The position numbers and the translations under genes are program-made. Shown piece after piece: positions 1-7,892 of a stretch of DNA of 59,046 nt. A model generated the notes under the pieces. The model did not search any database. It was not told where the DNA came from and saw only the letters and a program-made list of their open reading frames with translations. Within the stretch, counting starts at the first letter, position 1. Every line of letters begins with the position of its first letter. Source of the stretch: Geobacillus zalihae NBRC 101842 (GTDB taxonomy: Bacteria > Bacillota > Bacilli > Bacillales > Anoxybacillaceae); assembly GCF_001544135.1 (NCBI RefSeq), contig NZ_BCPV01000017.1, positions 1-59,046 on the forward strand. The letters are read 5' to 3'.

Positions 1-37
1 GATGTATAGATCAGACAAGAAGTAGGGGGGGAAAGGA

Positions 38-1636
38 ATGTCTGCGTTAGATGAATTGATTAAGAATAATGAATTTCCTATTGTATTCATCGGTTCGGGT
101 TTGTCAATGAGATATTTGAAAAATTCCCCGAATTGGAGAGGATTACTTGAAGATCTATGGAGTTTAACAAAAGAAAAATCAGATTTTTATGCTTTTCTTA
201 ACAGAACAAGAAGTGATATTGAAAAAGAAAATAAAAATTTAAAGCAGCCCGAACTAGATTATTTAACCAATATTAGAGTTGGAACAATCTTGGAAGAAAA
301 AATTAACGAATTGTTTTACCACGAAAAAATAAACATCGATGACTTTAGTCAAAGAGAAGCATTTGAGAAAAAAATTTCTCCCTTTAAAAAAGTTTTATCT
401 AACAAATTCTTGAAATATGAATTCAAAGAGGAAATGTTGGATGAGTTTGAATATTTCAAGAAAATGTTGATCAAAACTCAGATTATCCTAACAACAAATT
501 ATGATACTCTAATTGAAGATGCATACAATTCAATTAGTAGTTATGGTATTAAAACCTATATCGGACAGAAGGGATTTTTTGAGCAGACAATTGGCTATGC
601 AGAATTATACAAGTTGCATGGTTGTGCCACTGAGCCTAGATCATTAATTATTACTGAAGATGATTACAAACAATTCGATAAAAATTCCGTGCTGATAAGT
701 GCAAAAATTATTTCGCAATTACTACATTCTCCTATCGTATTTTTAGGATACTCACTTACAGATCAGAATATCCGAAAAATTATTAAGGATTTTTCTTCGT
801 CATTAAGTGATGAAGAATTGATAAGGTTAGAATCTAAAATCATTGTTGTTGAAAGGGAAGAAGGATTGGATAAAATTATAGAGGAGACAATGAATGATAG
901 TGACTTGAATTGTCGCTTTACTCATATAAGAACTGATAATTTTAGAGAGATATATAACAAGTTAGCTCAAATAAATCAAGGTGTAGCACCATCCGAGGTT
1001 AGAAAATATCAACATATAATAAAAAAATTAATCATTGAAAGAGGAAAGGAAGGTACTCTAAAATCTCTTCTTGTTTCACCAAGACAACTTGATGAATTAG
1101 AACAAAAAATTAACAATGAAAAACTAATTGTCGCACTTGGAGATAACACTTATATATTTGCAATGCCAGATGTAATAACATATGTTTACGATTATATATT
1201 TGAAAAAAATGAGTTAAACACAGATATTGTGCTAAGGTTTTTAGCCAGCCAAACAACGAAATCAAGATTACCATTTTTAAGGTATGTTACCAATGAAACG
1301 ATTTCAAATAGCAACCTCCATCCTCATGAAAAAGAAAAATTAAGACAAAGATTAGAGAATCACGGAGACATCTCGAAACAAAAAGAGATGATAAATAAGT
1401 GGTATCAAATTAAGTTTGATAATTTGGAAGATATACTAAAAGAAAAATACCCTCAAGAAAGGGAATATGGTGTAATTGCATATAATATTGATAATTTAGA
1501 CTTTAGCGCTGTAGAAAATTATATAAAAAGAGCTGTGGAAAGGTTAAAGGAAAATGGTGAAGCTAAAATTAGTTCAGAACTAAGAAGGCTTATATTGTTA
1601 TATGATTTAAAGAAAAATAAAAGAGACAACGCCTAA
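38..1636 (+). CDS. SIR2-like domain protein, probable phage-defence NADase
   Basis: This 532-residue protein has the hallmarks of the SIR2_2 branch of NAD+-binding sirtuin-like proteins: FIGSGLS near residues 17-23 (nucleotide-binding loop), TTNYDTLIEDA near 152-162, KLHGC with the candidate catalytic His near 194, and VFLGYSLTDQNI near 233-244. The C-terminal 280 residues match no family I recognise and probably hold a sensor or effector-regulating domain. In known defence sirtuins (DSR, Thoeris ThsA, SIR2-HerA) this domain depletes NAD+ during infection; that role is inferred here. The start ATG follows a GGGGGGAAAGG ribosome binding site. The gene is strongly AT-rich (about 30% GC) compared with the backbone, which suggests transfer. 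No partner gene is visible downstream, where an IS3 element follows; a partner could lie left of the window. Confidence 0.85.
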   Translation: MSALDELIKNNEFPIVFIGSGLSMRYLKNSPNWRGLLEDLWSLTKEKSDFYAFLNRTRSDIEKENKNLKQPELDYLTNIRVGTILEEKINELFYHEKINIDDFSQREAFEKKISPFKKVLSNKFLKYEFKEEMLDEFEYFKKMLIKTQIILTTNYDTLIEDAYNSISSYGIKTYIGQKGFFEQTIGYAELYKLHGCATEPRSLIITEDDYKQFDKNSVLISAKIISQLLHSPIVFLGYSLTDQNIRKIIKDFSSSLSDEELIRLESKIIVVEREEGLDKIIEETMNDSDLNCRFTHIRTDNFREIYNKLAQINQGVAPSEVRKYQHIIKKLIIERGKEGTLKSLLVSPRQLDELEQKINNEKLIVALGDNTYIFAMPDVITYVYDYIFEKNELNTDIVLRFLASQTTKSRLPFLRYVTNETISNSNLHPHEKEKLRQRLENHGDISKQKEMINKWYQIKFDNLEDILKEKYPQEREYGVIAYNIDNLDFSAVENYIKRAVERLKENGEAKISSELRRLILLYDLKKNKRDNA

Positions 1637-1848
1637 CCACTAAAAGTGATTGCCATTGTCCCTTTTGGTGCAGTAACATTATATGCTCATTATATAAATA
1701 GTATGCACTATAGTCAATTAAATTTTTTTACTGCACTCGCTAATGATGCGTTTTAGCAAAAAGCCCTTCTCATTTGATATTATCCCTCTAGTGTAGACAG
1801 TTGGGAAAATGCCCATACTGTCATTAAAAACACTGGAGGGATTTGTTT

Positions 1849-2175
1849 ATGTTCGAGACCAAGCAAACACCGAAAGGGAAGACCACTTATTCCGTGGAGT
1901 TTAAATGGAGGGCTGTCCAGATGTACATCGAAGAAGGATGGGGATATAAGCGGATATGCCAAGAGTTAGGGATTCCCTGCACGAAAACGATCAGACTTTG
2001 GGTAAAACGTTACCATGAACATGGTCTAAAAGGGCTCGAAGAACGGCGCGGGACATCCAAGTCTCCATTCAAGGGAAGGCCTCGAAAAAAAGAGTGCAGT
2101 TTAGAGGAAGAGAATCGAAGACTGAAAGCAGAGAATGATTATTTAAAAAAGTTACGAGAGCTGGCAAGGAGGTGA
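1849..2175 (+). CDS. IS3-family transposase OrfA (helix-turn-helix subunit)
   Basis: OrfA is about 108 residues and binds the element ends. The first half is a helix-turn-helix of the HTH_Tnp_1 / InsE type (FKWRAVQMYIEEGWGYKRI, then IRLWVKRYHEHGLKGLEER). The C-terminal part is a leucine-zipper-like helix (EEENRRLKAENDYLKKL). The ATG at 1849 is preferred over an upstream TTG because GGAGGG lies 8 bases before it. The heptamer A AAA AAG at 2145-2151, in frame, is the usual IS3 site for -1 ribosomal frameshifting into orfB. Confidence 0.85.
   Translation: MFETKQTPKGKTTYSVEFKWRAVQMYIEEGWGYKRICQELGIPCTKTIRLWVKRYHEHGLKGLEERRGTSKSPFKGRPRKKECSLEEENRRLKAENDYLKKLRELARR
2145..2151 (+). other. Programmed -1 frameshift slippery heptamer (IS3 orfA/orfB)
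   Basis: The sequence A AAA AAG is in the correct frame within orfA (AAA at 2146-2148, AAG at 2149-2151). A -1 slip here enters the frame of orfB before the orfA stop at 2173-2175. This is the standard layout for IS3-family elements. Confidence 0.7.
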
Positions 2176-3045
2176 AACCGAAAGAGCGGTTCTCGATCAT
2201 TCAGGAGTTATCCAACACCCATCCGATTGCCTGGCTATGCCAACTGGCCGGTGTGTCAAGAAGTGGATACTATCGATGGGTGAACCGGCAGGGAATCGTC
2301 ACAGAGAAGCAAAAGGAAAATGAACAAATCAAACAAATGATCCTCGAATGCCATCAAAAGGTCAATTGGGATCTATGGATACTACCGCGTGAAGGCATGG
2401 ATCAAACGAAATTATGGGAAGACCGTGAATCATAAGCGAGTGTACCGACTGATGAAAGAGTTGGGGGTTCAGGCCAAAATCCGTCGAAAAAAGCCGAAGT
2501 ATAAAGCGGGAAAGGAGAATATCGTAGCGTCGAACGTGTTAAACCGTGATTTTGCGGCCACTGCAGCCAACCAAAAATGGGTGACGGATATTACCTATGT
2601 GCCATTTCAAGGAACCTATTTGTATCTGTCTGCTATTAAAGATTTGTACAACAATGAAATCATTGCGTATCGCATCAGTCGTTCGAATGACTTAAAATTG
2701 GTGATCGAAACGGTCAAGGATGCCATCAAAAAACGGGATGCGCGAGGAGTCCTTCTCCATAGCGATCAAGGCTCCCAGTACACATCCCGCCAGTACCATC
2801 AACTGCTGGAGGCTCATCATATCATTCCTAGTATGTCCAGAAGAGGAAACTGTTTAGACAATGCCTGCATGGAAAATTTTTTCGGGCATTTGAAATCGGA
2901 AATGGTGGACCTTCCCACCTTTGAAACGGAAGAGGAAATGATCGAGGCGATCGATCAGTACATGTATTTTTATAATTATGAACGGTGCCAGAAAAAACTA
3001 GACTACCTCAGCCCAGTGGAATACCGAATTGCCCAAGCAGCCTAG
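2172..3045 (+). pseudogene. IS3-family transposase OrfB (DDE integrase), frameshifted
   Basis: OrfB carries the retroviral-integrase-type catalytic core. The acidic triad is visible in VTDITYVP, LLHSDQGSQYTS and ENFFGHLKSE, and all three lie in the downstream reading frame. The frame breaks near 2366: the sequence reads GTCAATTGGGATC, and removing one T gives VNGIYGYYRVKAWIK, continuous with the following frame. A one-base insertion therefore splits the gene into 2172-2435 and about 2370-3045. The chemistry-bearing part is intact but cannot be made in fusion with the N-terminal part without compensating frameshifting. Confidence 0.85.
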
Positions 3046-3070
3046 CAGACGAACGGCTGAGAATGTCTCC

Positions 3071-3172
3071 TTCTTCAGCTTGCCAACGATGAAGTGGAAT
3101 GAAGGAGACGTTGTCAAGTGCTTTCCTTGACAACGTTTCCTCATTCCACTATCCTAACAAGCAGCTGAAGAA
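3071..3172. repeat. Long near-perfect inverted repeat at the IS3 3' end
   Basis: Two nested stems are visible. The inner arms 3093-3118 and 3125-3150 (starting AGTGGAATGA and ending TCATTCCACT) pair over about 26 bases around a 6-base loop. The outer arms 3071-3080 (TTCTTCAGCT) and 3163-3172 (AGCTGAAGAA) pair perfectly. It lies between the orfB stop and the right terminal repeat. It could act as a terminator or processing structure; no U-tract follows. Confidence 0.75.
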
Positions 3173-3302
3173 GGTGGGTATTTTTCACACTGTCTACTTG
3201 ACAGGGATATGTTCAAATTCGAGAGGGGCTTTTTTAATTTAAATGTGACTCATTTTCCTTAACTGCACTGATATAACGAACCTCGACTCTTATTGTATTC
3301 TG

Positions 3303-3965
3303 TCATTTTCCCATTTCCTTCAATGCTTTATCCATCTGTCTTTCATTCGATTTTACGGCAGAACTATTCACAGTATCCACACCGCGATATGTATATTTTA
3401 AGTTTTGATGATAGTCAAAAGCAAAATCTTTTACAGCACCTTCACTGTTTCGTTCAACAATATAAGATTTAAAAATATTAGTTAACATGCGTTCATGATT
3501 ATCCAATTCACTTAAATAATTTCCGGATTTGTAATCATTGATTATGTCATTCTTGAATTTTTCAATCTCATCCTTATTGAATTTTGTTTTATATTCCATC
3601 ATTAATTTTTCAACTGCATAATATTTATCTGCCGGTTTATCATCATTTTCGGCAATTTCTTTAATTTTCGATTTCCAATCTACATCTTCTTTATTGGTTT
3701 GCTCTTCAGCTTCCTCTTGTGCTTTAGTATTTTCTTCGGCTGGTTTCGATGATTCTTTTTGGATTTCCTCTTTAGGTGTTTCTGCGGATTCTGTGTTTTT
3801 CTGTTCCTCAGTCGGCGGCATAGCTATTAATGCGATAATAAAAAGAACCAATGAAACAATTGTAATTACCCCACCGTAATATTTTTTCTTTTTAATTTTA
3901 CCTACGATAAACAGTACAACACCAACAATTATCCCGACAAATCCCAGTGCGACAAGAAATTCCAC
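3303..3965 (-). CDS. Hypothetical membrane-anchored protein, two N-terminal TM helices
   Basis: I do not recognise this 220-residue protein. Two hydrophobic helices (about residues 4-22 and 31-49) are separated by a short basic loop KIKKKK. A 45-residue Glu/Lys/Pro-rich linker (about 52-95) follows, then a charged helical C-terminal domain (about 96-220). The arrangement suggests anchoring in the membrane with a soluble domain, side undetermined. Translation begins at a GTG (3965), with AAAGGGG about 11 bases upstream. The AT-rich composition matches the adjacent accessory DNA rather than the backbone. It lies just downstream of the IS3 element, on the opposite strand. Confidence 0.6.
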   Translation of the reverse strand: MEFLVALGFVGIIVGVVLFIVGKIKKKKYYGGVITIVSLVLFIIALIAMPPTEEQKNTESAETPKEEIQKESSKPAEENTKAQEEAEEQTNKEDVDWKSKIKEIAENDDKPADKYYAVEKLMMEYKTKFNKDEIEKFKNDIINDYKSGNYLSELDNHERMLTNIFKSYIVERNSEGAVKDFAFDYHQNLKYTYRGVDTVNSSAVKSNERQMDKALKEMGK

Positions 3966-4081
3966 TGTTTTATCATCCCCTTTGATAATTTTTTTAATAA
4001 TATTATCATAGTTGGTGTTTATCTGCCATTACAGAGAAAATACAGTTAAAAGAGTGATATGTCATTTGGTACTTAAAATGA

Positions 4082-4195
4082 GGAAATGCGGATAAAATTC
4101 AATGGATTAAACTAAAATGGTCTGCACATGTTGGCGGTGCAGATGAGTTTGACGGAGAAACGAAAGAATACGAAGTTGAATTGAAATTGAAGTAA
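4082..4195 (+). pseudogene. C-terminal remnant of an unknown gene
   Basis: An open frame of 37 codons, bounded upstream by TGA at 4079-4081 and ending with TAA at 4193-4195, has coding-like composition (ending DEFDGETKEYEVELKLK). It has no start codon with a ribosome binding site and is followed at once by a good terminator, so it is probably the 3' end of a decayed gene. Its function is not recognisable. Confidence 0.35.
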
Positions 4196-4198
4196 TGA

Positions 4199-4229
4199 AG
4201 CCTACTCACTTTGAGTAGGCTCCTTTTTT
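4199..4229 (+). terminator. Rho-independent terminator
   Basis: A perfect 10-bp stem AGCCTACTCA / TGAGTAGGCT with a 3-base loop is followed by CCTTTTTT. It sits 3 bases after the stop codon of the gene remnant that ends at 4195. Confidence 0.8.
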
Positions 4230-4305
4230 ATCCATATCTCCTCAAGCGGTCTCTTCAGTTCTGTACAGATCGCATAGGCCAGATGGAACGAAATGTTGGA
4301 AAGAG
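4202..4305 (-). pseudogene. Remnant of an XRE-type helix-turn-helix regulator (C-terminal end)
   Basis: Read on the minus strand, the last 30 or so codons (ISFHLAYAICTELKRPLEEI, then WIKKE) resemble the C-terminal helices of small XRE/Cro regulators, where a leucine-rich helix is followed by LxxPxEEIW. The DNA-binding helices that should precede them are missing, replaced by unrelated sequence with a hairpin and short direct repeats. I take this as gene debris; the similarity is short. Confidence 0.35.
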
Positions 4306-4331
4306 AAAAGGCGGATCGCTCCGCCTTTTTT
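4306..4331 (+). terminator. Terminator-like hairpin
   Basis: The stem AAAAGGCGGA / TCCGCCTTTT with loop TCGC runs into a T-tract. It is nearly symmetrical, so it could work in either direction. Confidence 0.55.
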
Positions 4332-4379
4332 GCACGGGATAGCAGCCGAAAATAATTTTGCACAAATTTTGCACGGGAT
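4328..4379. repeat. Direct repeat TTTTGCACGGGAT (two copies)
   Basis: Identical 13-base copies occur at 4328-4340 and 4367-4379, with a further TTTTGCAC at about 4357. They lie in the scar region between accessory and backbone DNA. A past attachment site is one possibility; no integrase is present. Confidence 0.5.
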
Positions 4380-4560
4380 GAACGAGCATGTCCATTCATC
4401 CTTGAAATATCAATGGTTTTATGATGCGGTTATTATCCCTCCTGGGACGCCACTTACATAAGAAAAGAACGCGCAAAAGGGCGCTGGAACGAAGTTCCTC
4501 GATCGCTAAGTCTATGTGCGAGAGGGGAATTTTTTATTTGGCTAGGGAGCAGACAGCAAG

Positions 4561-4592
4561 GGATATGGGAGTGTTCGGATATGGGAGTGTTC
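4561..4592. repeat. Tandem 16-bp duplication
   Basis: The unit GGATATGGGAGTGTTC occurs twice back to back (4561-4576 and 4577-4592), immediately left of the tRNA-like fragment. Confidence 0.85.
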
Positions 4593-4603
4593 TTATTGAT
4601 GAT

Positions 4604-4634
4604 GTTCCAGTAGCTCAGGAGGATCGAGCAACGA
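4604..4634 (+). pseudogene. 5' fragment resembling tRNA-Arg
   Basis: The stretch beginning GTTCCAGTAGCTCAG and continuing through AGGAT-GAGCAACG looks like the acceptor strand and D-arm of a bacterial tRNA-Arg (GTTCCAGTAGCTCAGCAGGA in typical Firmicutes copies, from memory). The sequence then diverges; no TTCGAATCC arm and no matching 3' acceptor strand follow, so this is not a functional tRNA. Integrative elements often leave such fragments at their borders. The downstream DNA to 5003 shows no gene. Confidence 0.4.
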
Positions 4635-5014
4635 GCAAAGGCTTCTATGAAAAGGCTGCGAGTTGCCCCGACGCATCAAGCTTCCTTGAGTAGGCTTGTA
4701 GAGGAAGGGACAGCGAGGATATTGGAGTTTCCTAATGGATTGTGTCCCAGTAGTTAAAACGGTTACGTGCTTTTTATTTTCCCTCGTCTTTTTAGCATTT
4801 GTAGACGTTAAAAGCAGTTCGCGGCCGCAACCACTATTGTAAGTTCCTTTAGTTGGCCTCATCGCCTATTGGGTCGAATTTTGTCTCGCAAATGAAAACA
4901 AATTGAAACGTTCCTTTCGGCGAAAGTTTGTTAAAATGTATAGGATAGAAATAAAATTCGAAAACGTGCCATACAATGAACATGCATGGCAAATATACGA
5001 GTCAGGTGATCGAC

Positions 5015-7789
5015 ATGGGGTTTGAACAGCAACTTGTTCATAAAACATTTTACGAGACGCTCGTCGAGGCGGGGGAACGCGACGTTGTCAGCGCGCTTGG
5101 CGATATGTTTTTCACGGCGCATCGGGATGGCGCGGATTTGTCGTCGATTCGCTTTGCCCAAGGGGAAGTGTATTTCCACCGCCGCGACTATGAAGCGGCC
5201 ATTTTTAAATGGGAACAAGTCCATCACGACGATTTGCGCCCGTGGGCGCAAAAAAATATCGCCGACAGCTACTATGAGCTTGGACGGCTCGAGCTGGCCG
5301 AGGAGCTGTACCGTTCGATTGAGACGGAAAGCGAAACGTTGCATGCGGAAATCATTTTGCGCCTGTTTTCGCTCTACCGTGAGTTGGGAGAAAGCGCGAA
5401 AGCGGATGATATGATTAAGCGCGGTGTGACGTTGTATCCGGATTATCCGAACATGACCGAATGGGCGCGCGCCTTTTTCGAGGAGCAAGGTGATTGGGAA
5501 AGCGCCGTCGAGCTTGCTTTAGGAGAGGCAGTGCGGACCTCATCGCGCCGCTGGGCGGACATCTTGACCGGTTATGTGGAACAAGGACATGCGCGAACGA
5601 TGGCGCCTGCGCGGTTTTCACGCTGCCTGGCGCTGTTGTACGAAACGGATCGGGTGAAGTTTGAACGGCTTGTGCAGGCGCTATGGAACGGTTATCGGGA
5701 TGGTGACCTCTATTTTTCGTGGCTCGCAGAGTGGAACCGCCTCTATGATGAGTTGTCGATCGGCCGCGACTACGACTGGAAGCGAATTCCCGGCCTTTTA
5801 GGGGAAGCCTATGCAGGATTGATGAAAGGTCCGTACCGATTAAAAGAGTTGGTGGAAGTGGCGCCGCCGCTTGTGAAAAGCTGGATGAGTTTAGCCGACG
5901 GTCCGGAGGCAGCGGCAGCGGCGGCTGCCTTGTTGGCGTGGAGCGAGAAATTTCCTGAGGCGTTTGAAGAAGAGATGGTCAACGACGCCGCTAAGCGGCT
6001 CGTCCATGCGAAACGGCAAGCTGGGGAAGCGGGTGTGTCGCTGTTTGACGAAATAGCCGATTGGGCGGAAGAACAGCGGGCGGGTTCGCACTTCCGCTTC
6101 CGCTGGGTCGTACGGCAGTTGTCCGATTCGCGGACGCATTTCGTTTTGGTCGCTGGGGCGTCGCGCCATGAGCGGTTGGCGTTTTTGCGGACGTTGGTCG
6201 GCGAGGCAGCGTTGGCGGCGCCATCTGCGCCGGTGCTGGCATGGAGAAACGGCGGGGAGCTGGAAGTGGCGAAAATCAGCGATGATCAGTTTACCGTTTT
6301 CTCGAGCATTGACGAATTTCAACAAGCAACGGGCGGCCGCGGAAGCCGATTCTCCGATGACGCTGTCATTGAATGCACGGCGCCGTTTTCACTCGTGCCG
6401 CAAGGGATTGTCTTGTTGGATATCGGCCCGCTCGGCGGGCGCGCTTCATCCGACCATGAAGCGCTTGTGTCGTTTTCGCTTGCTGACAGCATTCTTTTTC
6501 TTCTCAACGGCGAGGATCCGTTTTCTAGCGCCGATGAACAGTTGATGCTGCAACTTCGCGAGCGGGCGCCGTCTGCGCCGATGTGCGTTTTGCTTCCTCC
6601 GGGCGACGGGATGGTGGATGAAGAGGAGACGGCGAGAATCGTTGAGGAAGTGGAAGCGCACGTTCGTACGATCGTTCCGGAAGCCAATGTCATGGTCTAT
6701 TCGCCGCATGCGCCAAGCCGCAAGCAACAGCAAGCCCTCGTCGGCTGGCTTGAGGAGATGCGCCGATGCGTGTCCCCTGTCCGCCGCGAGGAAGCGATTT
6801 TAACGACGATCCGCCAGTTCATCGCTCATTTGTTCCGGCAGCGAGCCGAGGCGGAAAGTCGACTGGAGGAGCTGGTCGTATGGAAAAAAGAAATGGCGGC
6901 CAAACTGAGCGGCGCCATTCATCAGCTTGGCGACCTGCAAGAGGAGAAAACGGCCAAAACGGCAAAGTCGTTCCACACCGTCTTGGCGGAAATGCGGGGC
7001 GAGCTGTTGACGGCGATTCCCGATCTGTTGCGCAGCATGGCGGATCTTGTGAGCGAAGAAAGCGATTTTTCCCGCTTGCATCTTGAATTGAACGACAAAG
7101 CGAACGAACGGCTTCGCGCTTACCTTGATGAAGAGGCGCTGCCAAAGCTGCGCCGCGCCATGGAACAGTGGATTGCAGCGACGGAAGACGAATTCAACGA
7201 ATGCCAGGTGTTTTTGCATGAAATGGGCGAAGGGTTTAACGCCATGTTCGGCCAGGAACGGCTCAAGCTCGAATGCGATTTTCGCATTCTCGCCGATTGG
7301 CGGCGCGATACGGATCGGTTGATCAACGGGGTGCAAGTGGGCAAGGTGAACGTTTTCTTGCGGAGAACGCCAAGCCAGCTGCTGTTGAAAGGGGCGGGCA
7401 AACTGCTCGGCGCCTTTGCGCAAAACAAGGCGATGCTGGCGCAAAAGTATAAGCAGTTGATCCAGACGCAAGATTACGCTGAGGCGGTGGAGGCGATCAT
7501 CCAGCAGTTGCTGCTGCCGTTTGAATGGTTTGCCAAATCGCTTGAGCGTGATGTCACTCAATTTTTCCATGCGCCATTGACGGCGCTCGATGAAACGTTG
7601 AAACGGCTGGAGCTGGAGATCGCTGCCCAGGAAGGCGAGCTCAAACATATGCGCAAAAACCCTGAGGCGTACCGCGACCCGCTCGTGCTCTTTGGCATTC
7701 GTTTGCGGCAATGCGAGCAGCTGGCGCAGGCGGCATCTGCCGCTGTGCAATTGCTGCAGGACGAAAACAAACCAATCAGTTCGGTCTAA
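5015..7789 (+). CDS. TPR protein with degenerate dynamin-like GTPase and helical C-terminal region
   Basis: A 924-residue protein. Residues about 30-180 form TPR-like helix pairs (for example FAQGEVYFHRRDYEAAIFKW and IADSYYELGRLELAEELY). The central region, about 330-560, has the layout of a dynamin-family GTPase: a beta strand and loop FVLVAGASRHERLAFL where a P-loop would be, and VLLDIGPLGG in the position of the DxxG switch. The GKS/T residues of the P-loop are absent, so nucleotide hydrolysis is doubtful. The last 350 residues are long amphipathic or coiled-coil helices with a short hydrophobic stretch (LLLKGAGKLLGAFA). The ATG at 5015 is chosen because AGGTGAT lies 4 bases before the start; ATGs at 4976 and 4982 lack a site. 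A bidirectional terminator follows. Its function is unknown; scaffold or membrane remodelling is a guess. Confidence 0.75.
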   Translation: MGFEQQLVHKTFYETLVEAGERDVVSALGDMFFTAHRDGADLSSIRFAQGEVYFHRRDYEAAIFKWEQVHHDDLRPWAQKNIADSYYELGRLELAEELYRSIETESETLHAEIILRLFSLYRELGESAKADDMIKRGVTLYPDYPNMTEWARAFFEEQGDWESAVELALGEAVRTSSRRWADILTGYVEQGHARTMAPARFSRCLALLYETDRVKFERLVQALWNGYRDGDLYFSWLAEWNRLYDELSIGRDYDWKRIPGLLGEAYAGLMKGPYRLKELVEVAPPLVKSWMSLADGPEAAAAAAALLAWSEKFPEAFEEEMVNDAAKRLVHAKRQAGEAGVSLFDEIADWAEEQRAGSHFRFRWVVRQLSDSRTHFVLVAGASRHERLAFLRTLVGEAALAAPSAPVLAWRNGGELEVAKISDDQFTVFSSIDEFQQATGGRGSRFSDDAVIECTAPFSLVPQGIVLLDIGPLGGRASSDHEALVSFSLADSILFLLNGEDPFSSADEQLMLQLRERAPSAPMCVLLPPGDGMVDEEETARIVEEVEAHVRTIVPEANVMVYSPHAPSRKQQQALVGWLEEMRRCVSPVRREEAILTTIRQFIAHLFRQRAEAESRLEELVVWKKEMAAKLSGAIHQLGDLQEEKTAKTAKSFHTVLAEMRGELLTAIPDLLRSMADLVSEESDFSRLHLELNDKANERLRAYLDEEALPKLRRAMEQWIAATEDEFNECQVFLHEMGEGFNAMFGQERLKLECDFRILADWRRDTDRLINGVQVGKVNVFLRRTPSQLLLKGAGKLLGAFAQNKAMLAQKYKQLIQTQDYAEAVEAIIQQLLLPFEWFAKSLERDVTQFFHAPLTALDETLKRLELEIAAQEGELKHMRKNPEAYRDPLVLFGIRLRQCEQLAQAASAAVQLLQDENKPISSV

Positions 7790-7818
7790 TGGTTCCGTGC
7801 AAAACCGTGCTTGAACGG

Positions 7819-7871
7819 AATAAGGCTGCGCCAACGGTCGGGTCTGGCCGCTCGTTTGGCGCAGCCTTATT
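7819..7871. terminator. Bidirectional terminator between convergent genes
   Basis: A perfect 16-bp stem AATAAGGCTGCGCCAA / TTGGCGCAGCCTTATT with a 21-base loop lies between the TPR/GTPase gene and the convergent ampS. It serves both strands. Confidence 0.8.
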
Positions 7872-7892
7872 GTTTAGAGCTGGTGAAACCGA

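Larger units (their letters stand above)
1781..3209 (+). mobile_element. IS3-family insertion sequence (IS150-like), inactivated
   Basis: A 1.4-kb element carries orfA and orfB of an IS3-family transposase between imperfect terminal inverted repeats. The left end (TATCCCT, then GTAGACAGT at 1793-1801) matches the right end read in reverse (TATCCCT, then GTAGACAGT from 3197 leftwards), and the match continues over an AAAAT-CCCA stretch. No target-site duplication is obvious. A one-base insertion in orfB makes the copy non-autonomous. Confidence 0.85.

Noticed and set aside
4421-4862. Open frames of 60-90 codons on both strands between the scar region and the TPR gene.
   Set aside because: They overlap repeats and the tRNA-like fragment, have no good ribosome binding sites and encode low-complexity peptides.
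6800-7834. A 344-codon open frame on the minus strand opposite the TPR/GTPase-like gene.
   Set aside because: It is an antisense shadow of a GC-rich coding gene: no ribosome binding site, no recognisable motif, and plus-strand codon use is clearly coding.
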